Shown here: in pieces, positions 57,211 to 64,000 of the stretch
Layout: each line of letters opens with the position of its first letter
Numbering within the stretch: the first letter of the stretch is position 1
Assembly (NCBI RefSeq): GCF_036226445.1
Contig: NZ_CP108474.1
Coordinates: 1,054,001-1,118,000 of the forward strand
DNA: 64,000 bases
Reading direction: 5' to 3'
Source of the DNA: Streptomyces sp. NBC_01255
GTDB taxonomy: Bacteria > Actinomycetota > Actinomycetes > Streptomycetales > Streptomycetaceae
Notes under the pieces: model-generated
What the model saw: only the letters and a program-made list of their open reading frames with translations
Told to the model about the DNA's origin: nothing
The model's database searches: none
Program-made: the position numbers and the translations under genes

Positions 57211-58131
57211 TCAGGACTTTACGGCGCCGGAGAGCAGATCGAGGCTCCAGAAGCGCTGGATGAGGAGGAAGAGGGCGATGAGCGGGACGATCGCGAGCAG
57301 GGCGCCGGTGATGACCAGGGTGTAGAGGGCGGGCTGGCTCGCGCCCTGCTTGAGGAGGGTGAACAGGCCGACGGTCATGGGGAACTTCTCGTCGTCGCCG
57401 AGCATGATGAACGGCAGCAGGAAGTTGTTCCAGATGGCGACGAACTGGAAGAGGAAGATCGTCACCAGGCCCGGGGCCATCATGGGGACGGCGATCCTGA
57501 GGAAGATCCGCCATTCGCCGGCGCCGTCCACGCGGGCCGCCTCGACCAGCTCCATGGGGACGGCGGCCTCGGCGTAGATGCGGCCGAGGTAGACGCCGTA
57601 CGGGGAGAGGACCAGCGGCAGCAGGACGGAGGCGTACGTGTCCGTGAGGTCGGCCTCGGCCATCAGCAGGTACTGCGGGATGGCGAGGATGACGGGGGGC
57701 ATGAGGACGCCCGCCAGCATGATGTTGAAGAACGCCTCGCGGCCGCGGAAGCGGTAGACGGCGAGGGCGTAGCCGGCGAACGCGGAGACGATGGTGGACA
57801 GGATGCCGCCGAGGCCCGCGTACAGCACGGAGTTGGCCATCCAGCGCCAGTAGATGCCGTCGCGGTAGCGGGTGAGCTCGCCGATGTTGTCGCCGAGGCC
57901 GCTGCCGGGCAGGAGGGTGAAGGTGGAGAAGAGTTCGTCGTCGGCCTTGGTGGCGGCGACGAGGACCCACGCCACGGGCAGCAGGCAGTAGAGCGCGCCG
58001 AGGACGAGGGCGGCGGTGGGCAGCAGGGCGGTGCGGCGGGGGCGCGGGGCGGGCGGGCCCTGGGAGGTGCCGGGGGTGGTGCCGGCGGTGGGGGCCGCCT
58101 TGCGGAGCGTCGGGGAGGCGAGCCCGGTCAT
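57211..58131 (-). CDS. Carbohydrate ABC transporter permease (second subunit)
   Basis: A 306-residue CUT1-type permease with a Pro-rich N-terminus and six membrane segments: LLPTAALVLGALYCLLPVAW, WMANSVLYAGLGGILSTIVS, MLAGVLMPPVILAIPQYLLM, VLLPLVLSPYGVYLGRIYAE, FLFQFVAIWNNFLLPFIML and LVITGALLAIVPLIALFLLI. The EAA loop ELVEAARVDGAGEWRIFLRI, then AVPMMAPGL, contacts the shared ATPase (MsiK), which is not encoded here. Its ATG overlaps the previous permease stop by four bases. Confidence 0.93.
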   Translation of the reverse strand: MTGLASPTLRKAAPTAGTTPGTSQGPPAPRPRRTALLPTAALVLGALYCLLPVAWVLVAATKADDELFSTFTLLPGSGLGDNIGELTRYRDGIYWRWMANSVLYAGLGGILSTIVSAFAGYALAVYRFRGREAFFNIMLAGVLMPPVILAIPQYLLMAEADLTDTYASVLLPLVLSPYGVYLGRIYAEAAVPMELVEAARVDGAGEWRIFLRIAVPMMAPGLVTIFLFQFVAIWNNFLLPFIMLGDDEKFPMTVGLFTLLKQGASQPALYTLVITGALLAIVPLIALFLLIQRFWSLDLLSGAVKS

Positions 58132-59060
58132 CGGCCTGCTCCTTGTGTGGTGCGGCGGTTGGAGATCCTGAGGAGGGCGAAGGAGAGCGCGAAGGTGGCG
58201 AGGGCGAGCACGACGGCGGTGGCCGAGGCGGCGTAAATGTTCCCGCCGGTGAAGGCGTCGCTGTAGACCTTCATGAGCGGGCTCCAGGTGGACGGGATGC
58301 CGTTGGTGAGCGGCTTGAGCGTCATGGGCTCGTTGAAGACCTGGAGGGTCGCGATGATCGAGAAGAAGAAGGTGAGCACCAGCGAGGGCACGACCATCGG
58401 GATCTTGATGCGGAGCGCGATCTGGAGTTCTGAGCAGCCGTCGAGCTTGGCTGCCTCGTACACCTCGGTGGGCAGGGCGCGCAGCGCGGTGTAGATGACG
58501 ATCATGTTGAAGCCGGTGCCGCCCCAGACGGCGATGTTGGACATCGCCAGGTAGAGGGGTCCGCCGTCCATGAGGTCGGGCTGCGGGAGGCCGGCCTTGT
58601 CGAGGAGGTAGTGGAAGGGGCTGACGTCGGGGAGGTAGAGGAAGCCCCAGAGGACGGCCGCGATGACGCCGGGGACGGCGTACGGGAGGAAGATCGCGAG
58701 CCGGGCGAAGGAGCGGGCCCGGACGCGCTCGGAGTCGAGCAGGAGCGCGAAGAAGAGAGCGAGGCCGAGCATGACGGGGACGACGATGGCGCCGTAGCCG
58801 AGGACGCGCAGGGCGCTCGCGAGGAGTTCGGAGTCGGTGAGGGCGGAGGTGTAGTTCTCCAGGCCGGCCCAGACTTCGGACTTGGCGCCCTTGCCGAGGC
58901 CGAGGCCCTTGATCTCGACCTTGTGGAAGCTGATCCAGACCGCGTAGCCGATGGGCAGGGCGAAGAAGAGGGCGAAGAGGACGGCGGCGGGGAGGAGGAA
59001 GCCGTACGGGGCCGCCTTGACCCCGTACGACCGGCGCGCGCCCTTGGGGGGCTGCGTCAC
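58128..59060 (-). CDS. Carbohydrate ABC transporter permease (first subunit)
   Basis: A 310-residue CUT1-type permease: PYGFLLPAAVLFALFFALPI, VPVMLGLALFFALLLDSERV, LAIFLPYAVPGVIAAVLWGF, MSNIAVWGGTGFNMIVIYTA, and the EAA loop EVYEAAKLDGCSELQIALRI followed by KIPMVVPSLVLTFFFSIIAT. GTG at 59060 overlaps the binding-protein stop by four bases. Frames that extend upstream are shadows of the binding-protein gene. Works with the second permease as a heterodimer. Confidence 0.92.
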   Translation of the reverse strand: MTQPPKGARRSYGVKAAPYGFLLPAAVLFALFFALPIGYAVWISFHKVEIKGLGLGKGAKSEVWAGLENYTSALTDSELLASALRVLGYGAIVVPVMLGLALFFALLLDSERVRARSFARLAIFLPYAVPGVIAAVLWGFLYLPDVSPFHYLLDKAGLPQPDLMDGGPLYLAMSNIAVWGGTGFNMIVIYTALRALPTEVYEAAKLDGCSELQIALRIKIPMVVPSLVLTFFFSIIATLQVFNEPMTLKPLTNGIPSTWSPLMKVYSDAFTGGNIYAASATAVVLALATFALSFALLRISNRRTTQGAGR

Positions 59061-60382
59061 TGGGCGACCTCGAAGCCCTGCTTGTCCAGGTCCGTGACGG
59101 TGGCGGCCTGCATCGCGGTGAGGGCTTCGGCGAAGCCGCTCTTCGCCTTGGCGGCCTTGCCGAACTGGTCCTTGAAGGACGTGTAGGCGACGTTCACGTT
59201 GGGGCCCCAGGCGGCCGGGGCGGTGGTCTTCGCTATCTCGGCGGCGCGGGTGTAGAAGTCGGGCTGGTTGGCGAAGTAGTCGGGGGCCTTGGCGAGGGCT
59301 CCGCTGGTCTGGGCGGCGGTGGCCGCGGGGTAGATGCCGCTCTCCTTGACGAGCGCGGCGAGGGCCTCCGGGTCGGTGTTCAGCCAGGTGGCGAACTGGG
59401 CTGCGGCGGCCTTGTGCTTCGAGTCGGTGGTGACGGCGGTGGAGGAGCCGCCCCAGCTGCCGGTGGCGTTGTCGCCCTTGTTCCACTGCGGGAGGGGGGC
59501 CATGGCCCACTTGCCCTTGGTGTCGGGGGCGGCGGTGGTGAGGGTGCCGGGGGCCCAGACGGCGCTGACCCAGGCGAGCTGCTCGCCGGTGTTGAGGGCC
59601 TTGTTCCAGGCGGGGGTGTACATCGGCTGGTTGTCGATGGCGCCTTCGGCGACCAGGCCGCCCCAGAAGTCGGTGACCTTCTTGGTGGCGGCGTCGTCGA
59701 TGCCGACCTTCCAGGTGTCGCCCTCGAAGGTCCACCACTTGGCGCCGGCCTGCTGGGAGAGGCCGGCGAAGAGGCCGGAGTCGTTGGCGGAGAAGGTGGT
59801 CAGGGCCTTCTTCGGCGCCTTCTTCCTGACGGCGCGGGCGGTCTCGGCGAACTCGTCCCAGGTGGTGGGGACGGTCAGGCCGTACTGCTTGAACAGGTCC
59901 TCGCGGTAGAAGAACATCAGCGGCCCGGAGTCCTGCGGCAGGGCGTAGACGGCCTCGCCGCCGAAGGTGGTCTGCTGCCAGATGCCGGGGGCGAACTTGT
60001 CCTTGACGCCCTGGACTTCCTGGGCGATGTCGGCGAGGGCGTCGTTGCTGACGAGGGTCGGCAGGGCCTGGTACTCGGCCTGGACCAGGTCGGGGGCCTT
60101 GTGCGCCTTCGCCGCGGTGATGATCTTGGTGACGAGGTCGTCCCCGGACGCCTGCTTCTGCACGGTGACCTTGATGTCGGGGTGCTTGGCGTTCCAGAGG
60201 GCCGCAACCTTGTCCATACCGGGCGCCCAGGCCCAGTAGGTGAGCGAGACGGGGCCGGAGGCGGCGCCCGCCCCGTCGCCGGAGCCGGAGTCGGCGTCCG
60301 AGGAACCGCAGGCGGTGAGTGCGGTGGCACCGAGGAGGACGGCGATGGCGGCGGCGAGGCTGCGGCGCGTGATGTGGGGCAT
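59057..60382 (-). CDS. Sugar ABC transporter substrate-binding lipoprotein
   Basis: A 441-residue extracellular binding protein: signal ITRRSLAAAIAVLLGATALT with lipobox LTAC (Cys at about 27), Ser/Gly linker, then VSLTYWAWAPGMDKVAALWN, KHPDIKVTVQKQASGDDLVT, PDLVQAEYQALPTLVSNDAL, YALPQDSGPLMFFYREDLFK, KYGLTVPTTWDEFAE-like and GSWGGSSTAVTTDSKHKAAA. Family 1 (CUT1) type, for oligosaccharides. Genes around it (GH42, GH53) suggest galacto-oligosaccharides from pectic galactan. First gene of the operon; its promoter region holds the LacI-type operator. Confidence 0.94.
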   Translation of the reverse strand: MPHITRRSLAAAIAVLLGATALTACGSSDADSGSGDGAGAASGPVSLTYWAWAPGMDKVAALWNAKHPDIKVTVQKQASGDDLVTKIITAAKAHKAPDLVQAEYQALPTLVSNDALADIAQEVQGVKDKFAPGIWQQTTFGGEAVYALPQDSGPLMFFYREDLFKQYGLTVPTTWDEFAETARAVRKKAPKKALTTFSANDSGLFAGLSQQAGAKWWTFEGDTWKVGIDDAATKKVTDFWGGLVAEGAIDNQPMYTPAWNKALNTGEQLAWVSAVWAPGTLTTAAPDTKGKWAMAPLPQWNKGDNATGSWGGSSTAVTTDSKHKAAAAQFATWLNTDPEALAALVKESGIYPAATAAQTSGALAKAPDYFANQPDFYTRAAEIAKTTAPAAWGPNVNVAYTSFKDQFGKAAKAKSGFAEALTAMQAATVTDLDKQGFEVAQ

Positions 60383-60442
60383 GGGGTACTTCTCCCTGAC
60401 CGAAAGGGGCCTCTCTCGCAGACGGAGAGGCCGACCATGCAT

Positions 60443-60458
60443 CTGTGAGCGTTCACAG
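60443..60458. promoter_or_regulatory. LacI-type operator upstream of the binding-protein gene
   Basis: CTGTGAGCGTTCACAG has perfect CTGTGA/TCACAG arms and the central CG of LacI sites (one mismatch from TGTGAACGTTCACA). It is 61 bases upstream of the binding-protein start codon. Confidence 0.8.
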
Positions 60459-60533
60459 TAGAGAAACGTTCCGGACACTTGTCAATGGTTGTTCGTGTGC
60501 GGTTATGTTGCGTTGCCACATCGAGATCGGGTG

Positions 60534-60547
60534 TGTGCACGTTCCCA
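60534..60547. promoter_or_regulatory. Weaker second operator copy upstream of the GH42 gene
   Basis: TGTGCACGTTCCCA matches the same LacI pattern with two changes and lies 43 bases before the beta-galactosidase ATG. With the strong site 80 bases away it could allow looping or joint control of the divergent arms. Confidence 0.5.
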
Positions 60548-60589
60548 ATCCAACACAGCTTCCATCTTCCGAAGTTTCAGGAGAGACTC

Positions 60590-62611
60590 ATGCCGCAGAC
60601 CACTCCCAAGGGCCTGCACCGGCTCGCGTTCGGCGGGGACTACAACCCCGAGCAATGGCCGGAAAGCGTCTGGCAGGAGGACGTCCGGCTGATGCGGGAG
60701 GCCGGCGTCACCATGGTGAGCGTCGGCATCTTCTCCTGGGCCCTGCTGGAACCCGAGCGCGGCCGGTACGACTTCGGCTGGCTCGACCGGCTCCTCGACC
60801 TGCTGCACGCGCACGGCATCCGCGTCGACCTGGGCACGCCCACCGTGGCACCGCCCGCCTGGTTCTACCGCGCCCATCCCGACGCACTGCCCGTCACCGC
60901 CGAGGGCGTGCGCTACTCGTACGGTTCACGCGGGGCGATCTGCCACAGTTCGACCGCCTACCGCGCGGCCGCCACCGGGATCACCACGGCACTCGCCCGC
61001 CGCTACGGCAGCCACCCCTCGCTCGCCCTCTGGCACGTCCACAACGAGTACGGCGTGCCCGTCAGCGCCTGCTACTGCGACAACTGCGCCGCCCACTTCC
61101 GCCGCTGGCTCCACGAGACCCACGGCTCGGTGGAGGCCGTGAACGAAGCCTGGGGCACCGCCTTCTGGGGGCAGCGCTACGGCTCGTACGAGGAGATCGA
61201 CCCGCCCCGCGTCACCCCCACCGTCGGCAACCCGGCCCAGCAGCTCGACTACCGGCGCTTCGCCGACGCCACCATCCGCGAGAACTTCCGGGCGGAACGG
61301 GACATCCTGCACGAGCTGGCCCCCGGCATCCCCGTCACCACCAACTTCATGACCGCGCTCAGCCAGTGCGACTCGATCGACTACTGGGCCTGGGGCCGCG
61401 AGGTCGACCTCGTCACCAACGACCACTACCTGATGACCGACGGCCGCCGCACCCACGTCAACCTCGCCATGGCCGCCGACCTCACCCGCTCCGTGGCGGG
61501 CGGCGCACCCTGGCTGCTCCTCGAACACTCCACGTCCGGCGTGAACTGGCAGGCCCGCAACCCCGCCAAGCGCCCCGGCGAGATGGCCCGCAACTCCCTC
61601 GCCCACGTCGCCCGCGGCTCCGAGGGCGCCATGTTCTTCCAGTGGCGCCAGTCCCGGCGCGGTGCCGAGAAGTTCCACTCCGCGATGGTCCCGCACGGCG
61701 GCACCGACACCCGCGTCTGGCGCGAGGTCGTCGCCCTGGGGGCAGGCCTGGAGGCCCTGGAGGAGGTACGCGGCACCCGGACCGTCCCGGACGTCGCCAT
61801 GCTCTGGGACTGGCACTCCTGGTGGGCGCAGAACCTGGAGTGGCGGCCGAACGAGGCCCACGACGCCCGCGAGCGCGCCGACAGCTTCTACGAGACCCTG
61901 TACGACCGGCACCTCACGGTCGACTTCGCCCACCCCGAGGCCGACCTGTCCGCCTACCCGCTGGTCGTCGTGCCCGCGCTCTACCTCATGACCGAGGCCG
62001 CCGGGCAGAACCTCCGCGAGTACGTCGAGAACGGCGGCACGCTCGTCGTCTCGTACTTCTCCGGGATCGTCGACGAGCACGACGCCGTGCACCCCGGCGC
62101 CTATCCGGGCGCCCTGCGGGACGTCCTCGGCCTGACCGTCGAGGAGTGGTCCCCGCTCCTCGACGAGCAGCGCGTACGGATCGCGGGCCCGGACGGCGCC
62201 TCGCTCACCGGAGACGTGTGGACGGAGTTCGTCAGGCCGCGCGGCGCCGAGACCGTCTGGACGTACGCCGACGGGCCGGCCGCCGGCGGGCCCGCGGTCA
62301 CCCGGCACCGGCTCGGCCGGGGCACGGCCTGGTACGTCTCCACCCGGCTCGACGCGGCCTCGCTTGACGCGATCGTGGCCGCCGCCTGCGAGGACGCCGG
62401 AGTCCCGGCGCGCGCCGCGCTGCCGCACGACGTGGAGGTCGTGCGCCGCGCCGGGGACGGCGGACAGTACCTGTTCGCCCTCAACCACTCCGCCGAGGAC
62501 GCCGAGGTGCCGCTCGACGGCTCCGGGACGGAACTCCTCGGCGGTACGCCGGTCGACGGGAAGTTCACCGTCCCGGCCGGGGCCGTCGGGGTCGTCCGCC
62601 TGGACACCTGA
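60590..62611 (+). CDS. GH42 beta-galactosidase
   Basis: A 673-residue cytosolic GH42 enzyme: LAFGGDYNPEQWPESVWQED, SVGIFSWALLEPERGRYDFG, GTPTVAPPAWFYRAHPDALP, LWHVHNEYGVPVSACYCDNC (acid/base Glu in NE), WGQRYGSYEEIDPPRVTPTV, WLLLEHSTSGVNWQARNPAK (nucleophile Glu), GAMFFQWRQSRRGAEKFHSA, then a Rossmann-like domain and a small beta domain. It splits galactose from short galacto-oligosaccharides taken up by the linked transporter. No signal peptide. AGGAGAG precedes the ATG at 60590; the frame extends upstream but that part overlaps the operators. Confidence 0.95.
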   Translation: MPQTTPKGLHRLAFGGDYNPEQWPESVWQEDVRLMREAGVTMVSVGIFSWALLEPERGRYDFGWLDRLLDLLHAHGIRVDLGTPTVAPPAWFYRAHPDALPVTAEGVRYSYGSRGAICHSSTAYRAAATGITTALARRYGSHPSLALWHVHNEYGVPVSACYCDNCAAHFRRWLHETHGSVEAVNEAWGTAFWGQRYGSYEEIDPPRVTPTVGNPAQQLDYRRFADATIRENFRAERDILHELAPGIPVTTNFMTALSQCDSIDYWAWGREVDLVTNDHYLMTDGRRTHVNLAMAADLTRSVAGGAPWLLLEHSTSGVNWQARNPAKRPGEMARNSLAHVARGSEGAMFFQWRQSRRGAEKFHSAMVPHGGTDTRVWREVVALGAGLEALEEVRGTRTVPDVAMLWDWHSWWAQNLEWRPNEAHDARERADSFYETLYDRHLTVDFAHPEADLSAYPLVVVPALYLMTEAAGQNLREYVENGGTLVVSYFSGIVDEHDAVHPGAYPGALRDVLGLTVEEWSPLLDEQRVRIAGPDGASLTGDVWTEFVRPRGAETVWTYADGPAAGGPAVTRHRLGRGTAWYVSTRLDAASLDAIVAAACEDAGVPARAALPHDVEVVRRAGDGGQYLFALNHSAEDAEVPLDGSGTELLGGTPVDGKFTVPAGAVGVVRLDT

Positions 62612-62690
62612 CGTCCGACGCCTGACGCCTGTCGCCTGACCGCATCACTCCCCCTCCGGCCCCCTGCCTCCGGGCCGGACCCCTGATCTC

Positions 62691-62726
62691 CCCGGGGGCG
62701 GCAGCTCCCGCTGCGCCGCCCCCGGG
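62691..62726 (+). terminator. Hairpin between GH42 and GH53 genes
   Basis: CCCGGGGGCGGC (62691-62702) and GCCGCCCCCGGG (62715-62726) form a 12-base perfect stem, 80 bases after the GH42 stop. It may weaken read-through into the galactanase gene, which then needs its own promoter in the 70 bases that follow. Confidence 0.7.
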
Positions 62727-62796
62727 TGAGCCGCACCACCCGTAAGGAACCACCCGCACCACACCTCACATTGGCCACCGTCGAAGGGACTCGACG

Positions 62797-64000
62797 ATGC
62801 ACTCCGTACGAAGCCGATTCCGCCTGCGAGCAGCCGCCGTCGCGGCGGCTCTGGGCGCCCTGCTCCTGGCTCCGCTGCCCACCGCCCCGCAGGCGGAGGC
62901 GGCCGCCAGCCTCACGAACGCCGGGTTCGAGAGCGATGCCACCGGGACCGCCACGCCCGCCGGCTGGTCCACCTACTCGGCCGCCGGCCAGAACGCCGCC
63001 TCGTTCGCCGAGGCCGGGGGCCACGGCGGGAGCTACCGCCTCAGCCACTGGTCGGCGTCCGCGTACAAGGTCGAGACGTACCAGTACCTCTCCGGGCTCG
63101 CCGACGGCACGTACACGCTCAGCGCGTGGGTCCGCTCCGGCGGCGGGCAGAACGCCGCCTACCTGGCCCTGCGCAACTGCGGCTCCGCCGAGCAGCGCAC
63201 CGACCTGCCGGTGACGTCCAACGGCGCCTGGATACGGCTCGTCACCTCCGTCACCGTCACCGGCGGCGCCTGCACCGTCAGCGTCAACTCCGATGCCAAC
63301 GCCGGGAACTGGCTCAACGTCGACGACCTGACCTTCACCTCCGGCACGACCGGTCTCGCGGTCAAGGGCGTCGACCTGTCGGCCCTCAAGAAGAGCGAGG
63401 ACCTCGGCGGGACCTACCGCACCGCCGCCGGCGTCACCGGTGACCCGGTCGCGATCCTGAAGAACGCGGGCGCCAACTACGGCCGCCTCAAGGTGTGGGT
63501 GAACCCGGCGGACGGCTACAACAACAAGGCGCGTGTCCTCGCCACCGCCCAGAGGATCAAGGCGCAGGGCATGAAGCTCCTCGTCGACTTCCACTACTCG
63601 GACAGCTGGGCCGACCCGGGCGCCCAGAGCAAGCCCGCGGCCTGGGCCGGCCACTCGTACTCCCAGCTGACCACGGACGTCTACAACCACACGTTCGACG
63701 TCCTCAACGCCCTCAAGGCGCAGGGCACCACGGCCGACATGGTGCAGATCGGCAACGAGATCAACACCGGCATGCTCTGGCCCGAGGGCTCGACGTCCAA
63801 CTGGTCGCAGCTCGGCGGGCTGCTCAAGTCCGGTATCTCGGCGGCCAAGGCGGTGTCGTCGAGCACGCAGATCGCGCTGCACCTCGCGAACGGCGGCGAC
63901 AACGCCCTCTACCGGACGTGGTTCGACAACGCGACCGCGCAGGGCGTGAGTTACGACGTCATCGCCTTCTCCTTCTACGGCTACTGGCACGGCGCTCTCT
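62797..64000 (+). CDS. Secreted GH53 arabinogalactan endo-beta-1,4-galactanase (3' end outside window)
   Basis: At least 401 residues. Signal peptide LRAAAVAAALGALLLAPLPT with an AEA-A cleavage region (about residue 32). An N-terminal jelly-roll-like accessory domain (about 35-190: LTNAGFESDATGTATPAGWS, HWSASAYKVETYQYLSGLAD) resembles carbohydrate-binding modules fused to galactanases. The GH53 catalytic barrel starts about residue 192: VKGVDLSALKKSEDLGGTYR, YGRLKVWVNPADGYNNKARV, LLVDFHYSDSWADPGAQSKP and VQIGNEINTGMLWPEG (acid/base Glu). The nucleophile lies beyond the window. It would cut pectic galactan outside the cell, feeding the transporter and GH42 enzyme. Confidence 0.93.
   Translation, partial: MHSVRSRFRLRAAAVAAALGALLLAPLPTAPQAEAAASLTNAGFESDATGTATPAGWSTYSAAGQNAASFAEAGGHGGSYRLSHWSASAYKVETYQYLSGLADGTYTLSAWVRSGGGQNAAYLALRNCGSAEQRTDLPVTSNGAWIRLVTSVTVTGGACTVSVNSDANAGNWLNVDDLTFTSGTTGLAVKGVDLSALKKSEDLGGTYRTAAGVTGDPVAILKNAGANYGRLKVWVNPADGYNNKARVLATAQRIKAQGMKLLVDFHYSDSWADPGAQSKPAAWAGHSYSQLTTDVYNHTFDVLNALKAQGTTADMVQIGNEINTGMLWPEGSTSNWSQLGGLLKSGISAAKAVSSSTQIALHLANGGDNALYRTWFDNATAQGVSYDVIAFSFYGYWHGAL

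Noticed and set aside
59061..59738. Frame extension upstream of the first galactan permease
   Set aside because: Arg/His-rich shadow of the binding-protein gene; the permease starts at the GTG at 59060.

Overview
The window is a very GC-rich actinobacterial chromosome segment that reads as Streptomyces. The basis is strong third-codon-position GC bias, GTG starts, compact operons with 1-4 nt stop/start overlaps, OpcA, DUF6193- and STAS-like proteins, and LacI/ROK/TetR-regulated sugar genes. The species cannot be told from the sequence alone. No rRNA, tRNA, CRISPR array or replication origin was seen.

Region 1 (1-20.2 kb) is accessory and partly decayed. It holds a frameshifted VOC gene at the left edge, the last codons of an IS982-type transposase, a PhzF-like gene, a membrane protein, the tail of a TrmA-like RNA methyltransferase, and an NfeD-SPFH membrane pair. 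Next come two adjacent wrecks: a large DNA repair ATPase and a flotillin, both with internal deletions, frameshifts or a nonsense codon. An acetylxylan-esterase-like gene, a lipoprotein and an MFS/GlcG pair follow. The 3' part of a class 3 lipase is then cut by a Tn3-family transposase remnant that has lost its N-terminus and its catalytic core. Beyond that lie a divergent TetR/methyltransferase pair with a clear operator, a serine recombinase translationally coupled to an unknown protein, and a broken berberine-bridge-type oxidoreductase.

Region 2 (20.2-43.8 kb) is mostly intact: two divergent cytochromes P450, a lone opcA, DoxX, M20 peptidase, HdeD and DUF350 membrane proteins, an S66 peptidase, an SPFH/M23 peptidase pair, a MacB-like ABC exporter, an MBL hydrolase, ROK and HxlR regulators, a ketopantoate-reductase-like enzyme, a beta-lactamase-fold protein, two acetyltransferases and two VOC proteins.

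Region 3 (43.8-64 kb) is a run of plant-polysaccharide sugar catabolism loci. Divergent xylB/xylA handle xylose. A LacI regulator, the mutarotase rhaM and a six-gene operon (rhaI, aldolase-dehydrogenase, rhamnulokinase, lutA, lutB, lutC) form a route from L-rhamnose to DHAP and pyruvate. The lactaldehyde made by the aldolase can be oxidised to lactate by the fused dehydrogenase and then to pyruvate by LutABC. Palindromes of the form TGAA-N4-TTCA precede both rhaM and rhaI. The last block (LacI regulator, two permeases, binding lipoprotein, GH42 beta-galactosidase, GH53 endo-galactanase running off the window) looks like a galactan/galacto-oligosaccharide system with a LacI-type operator between its divergent arms.

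A recurring oddity is short tandem repeats between about 22.8 and 48 kb, several expanded in frame inside genes (xylB, the rhamnose-locus LacI, the MBL protein).
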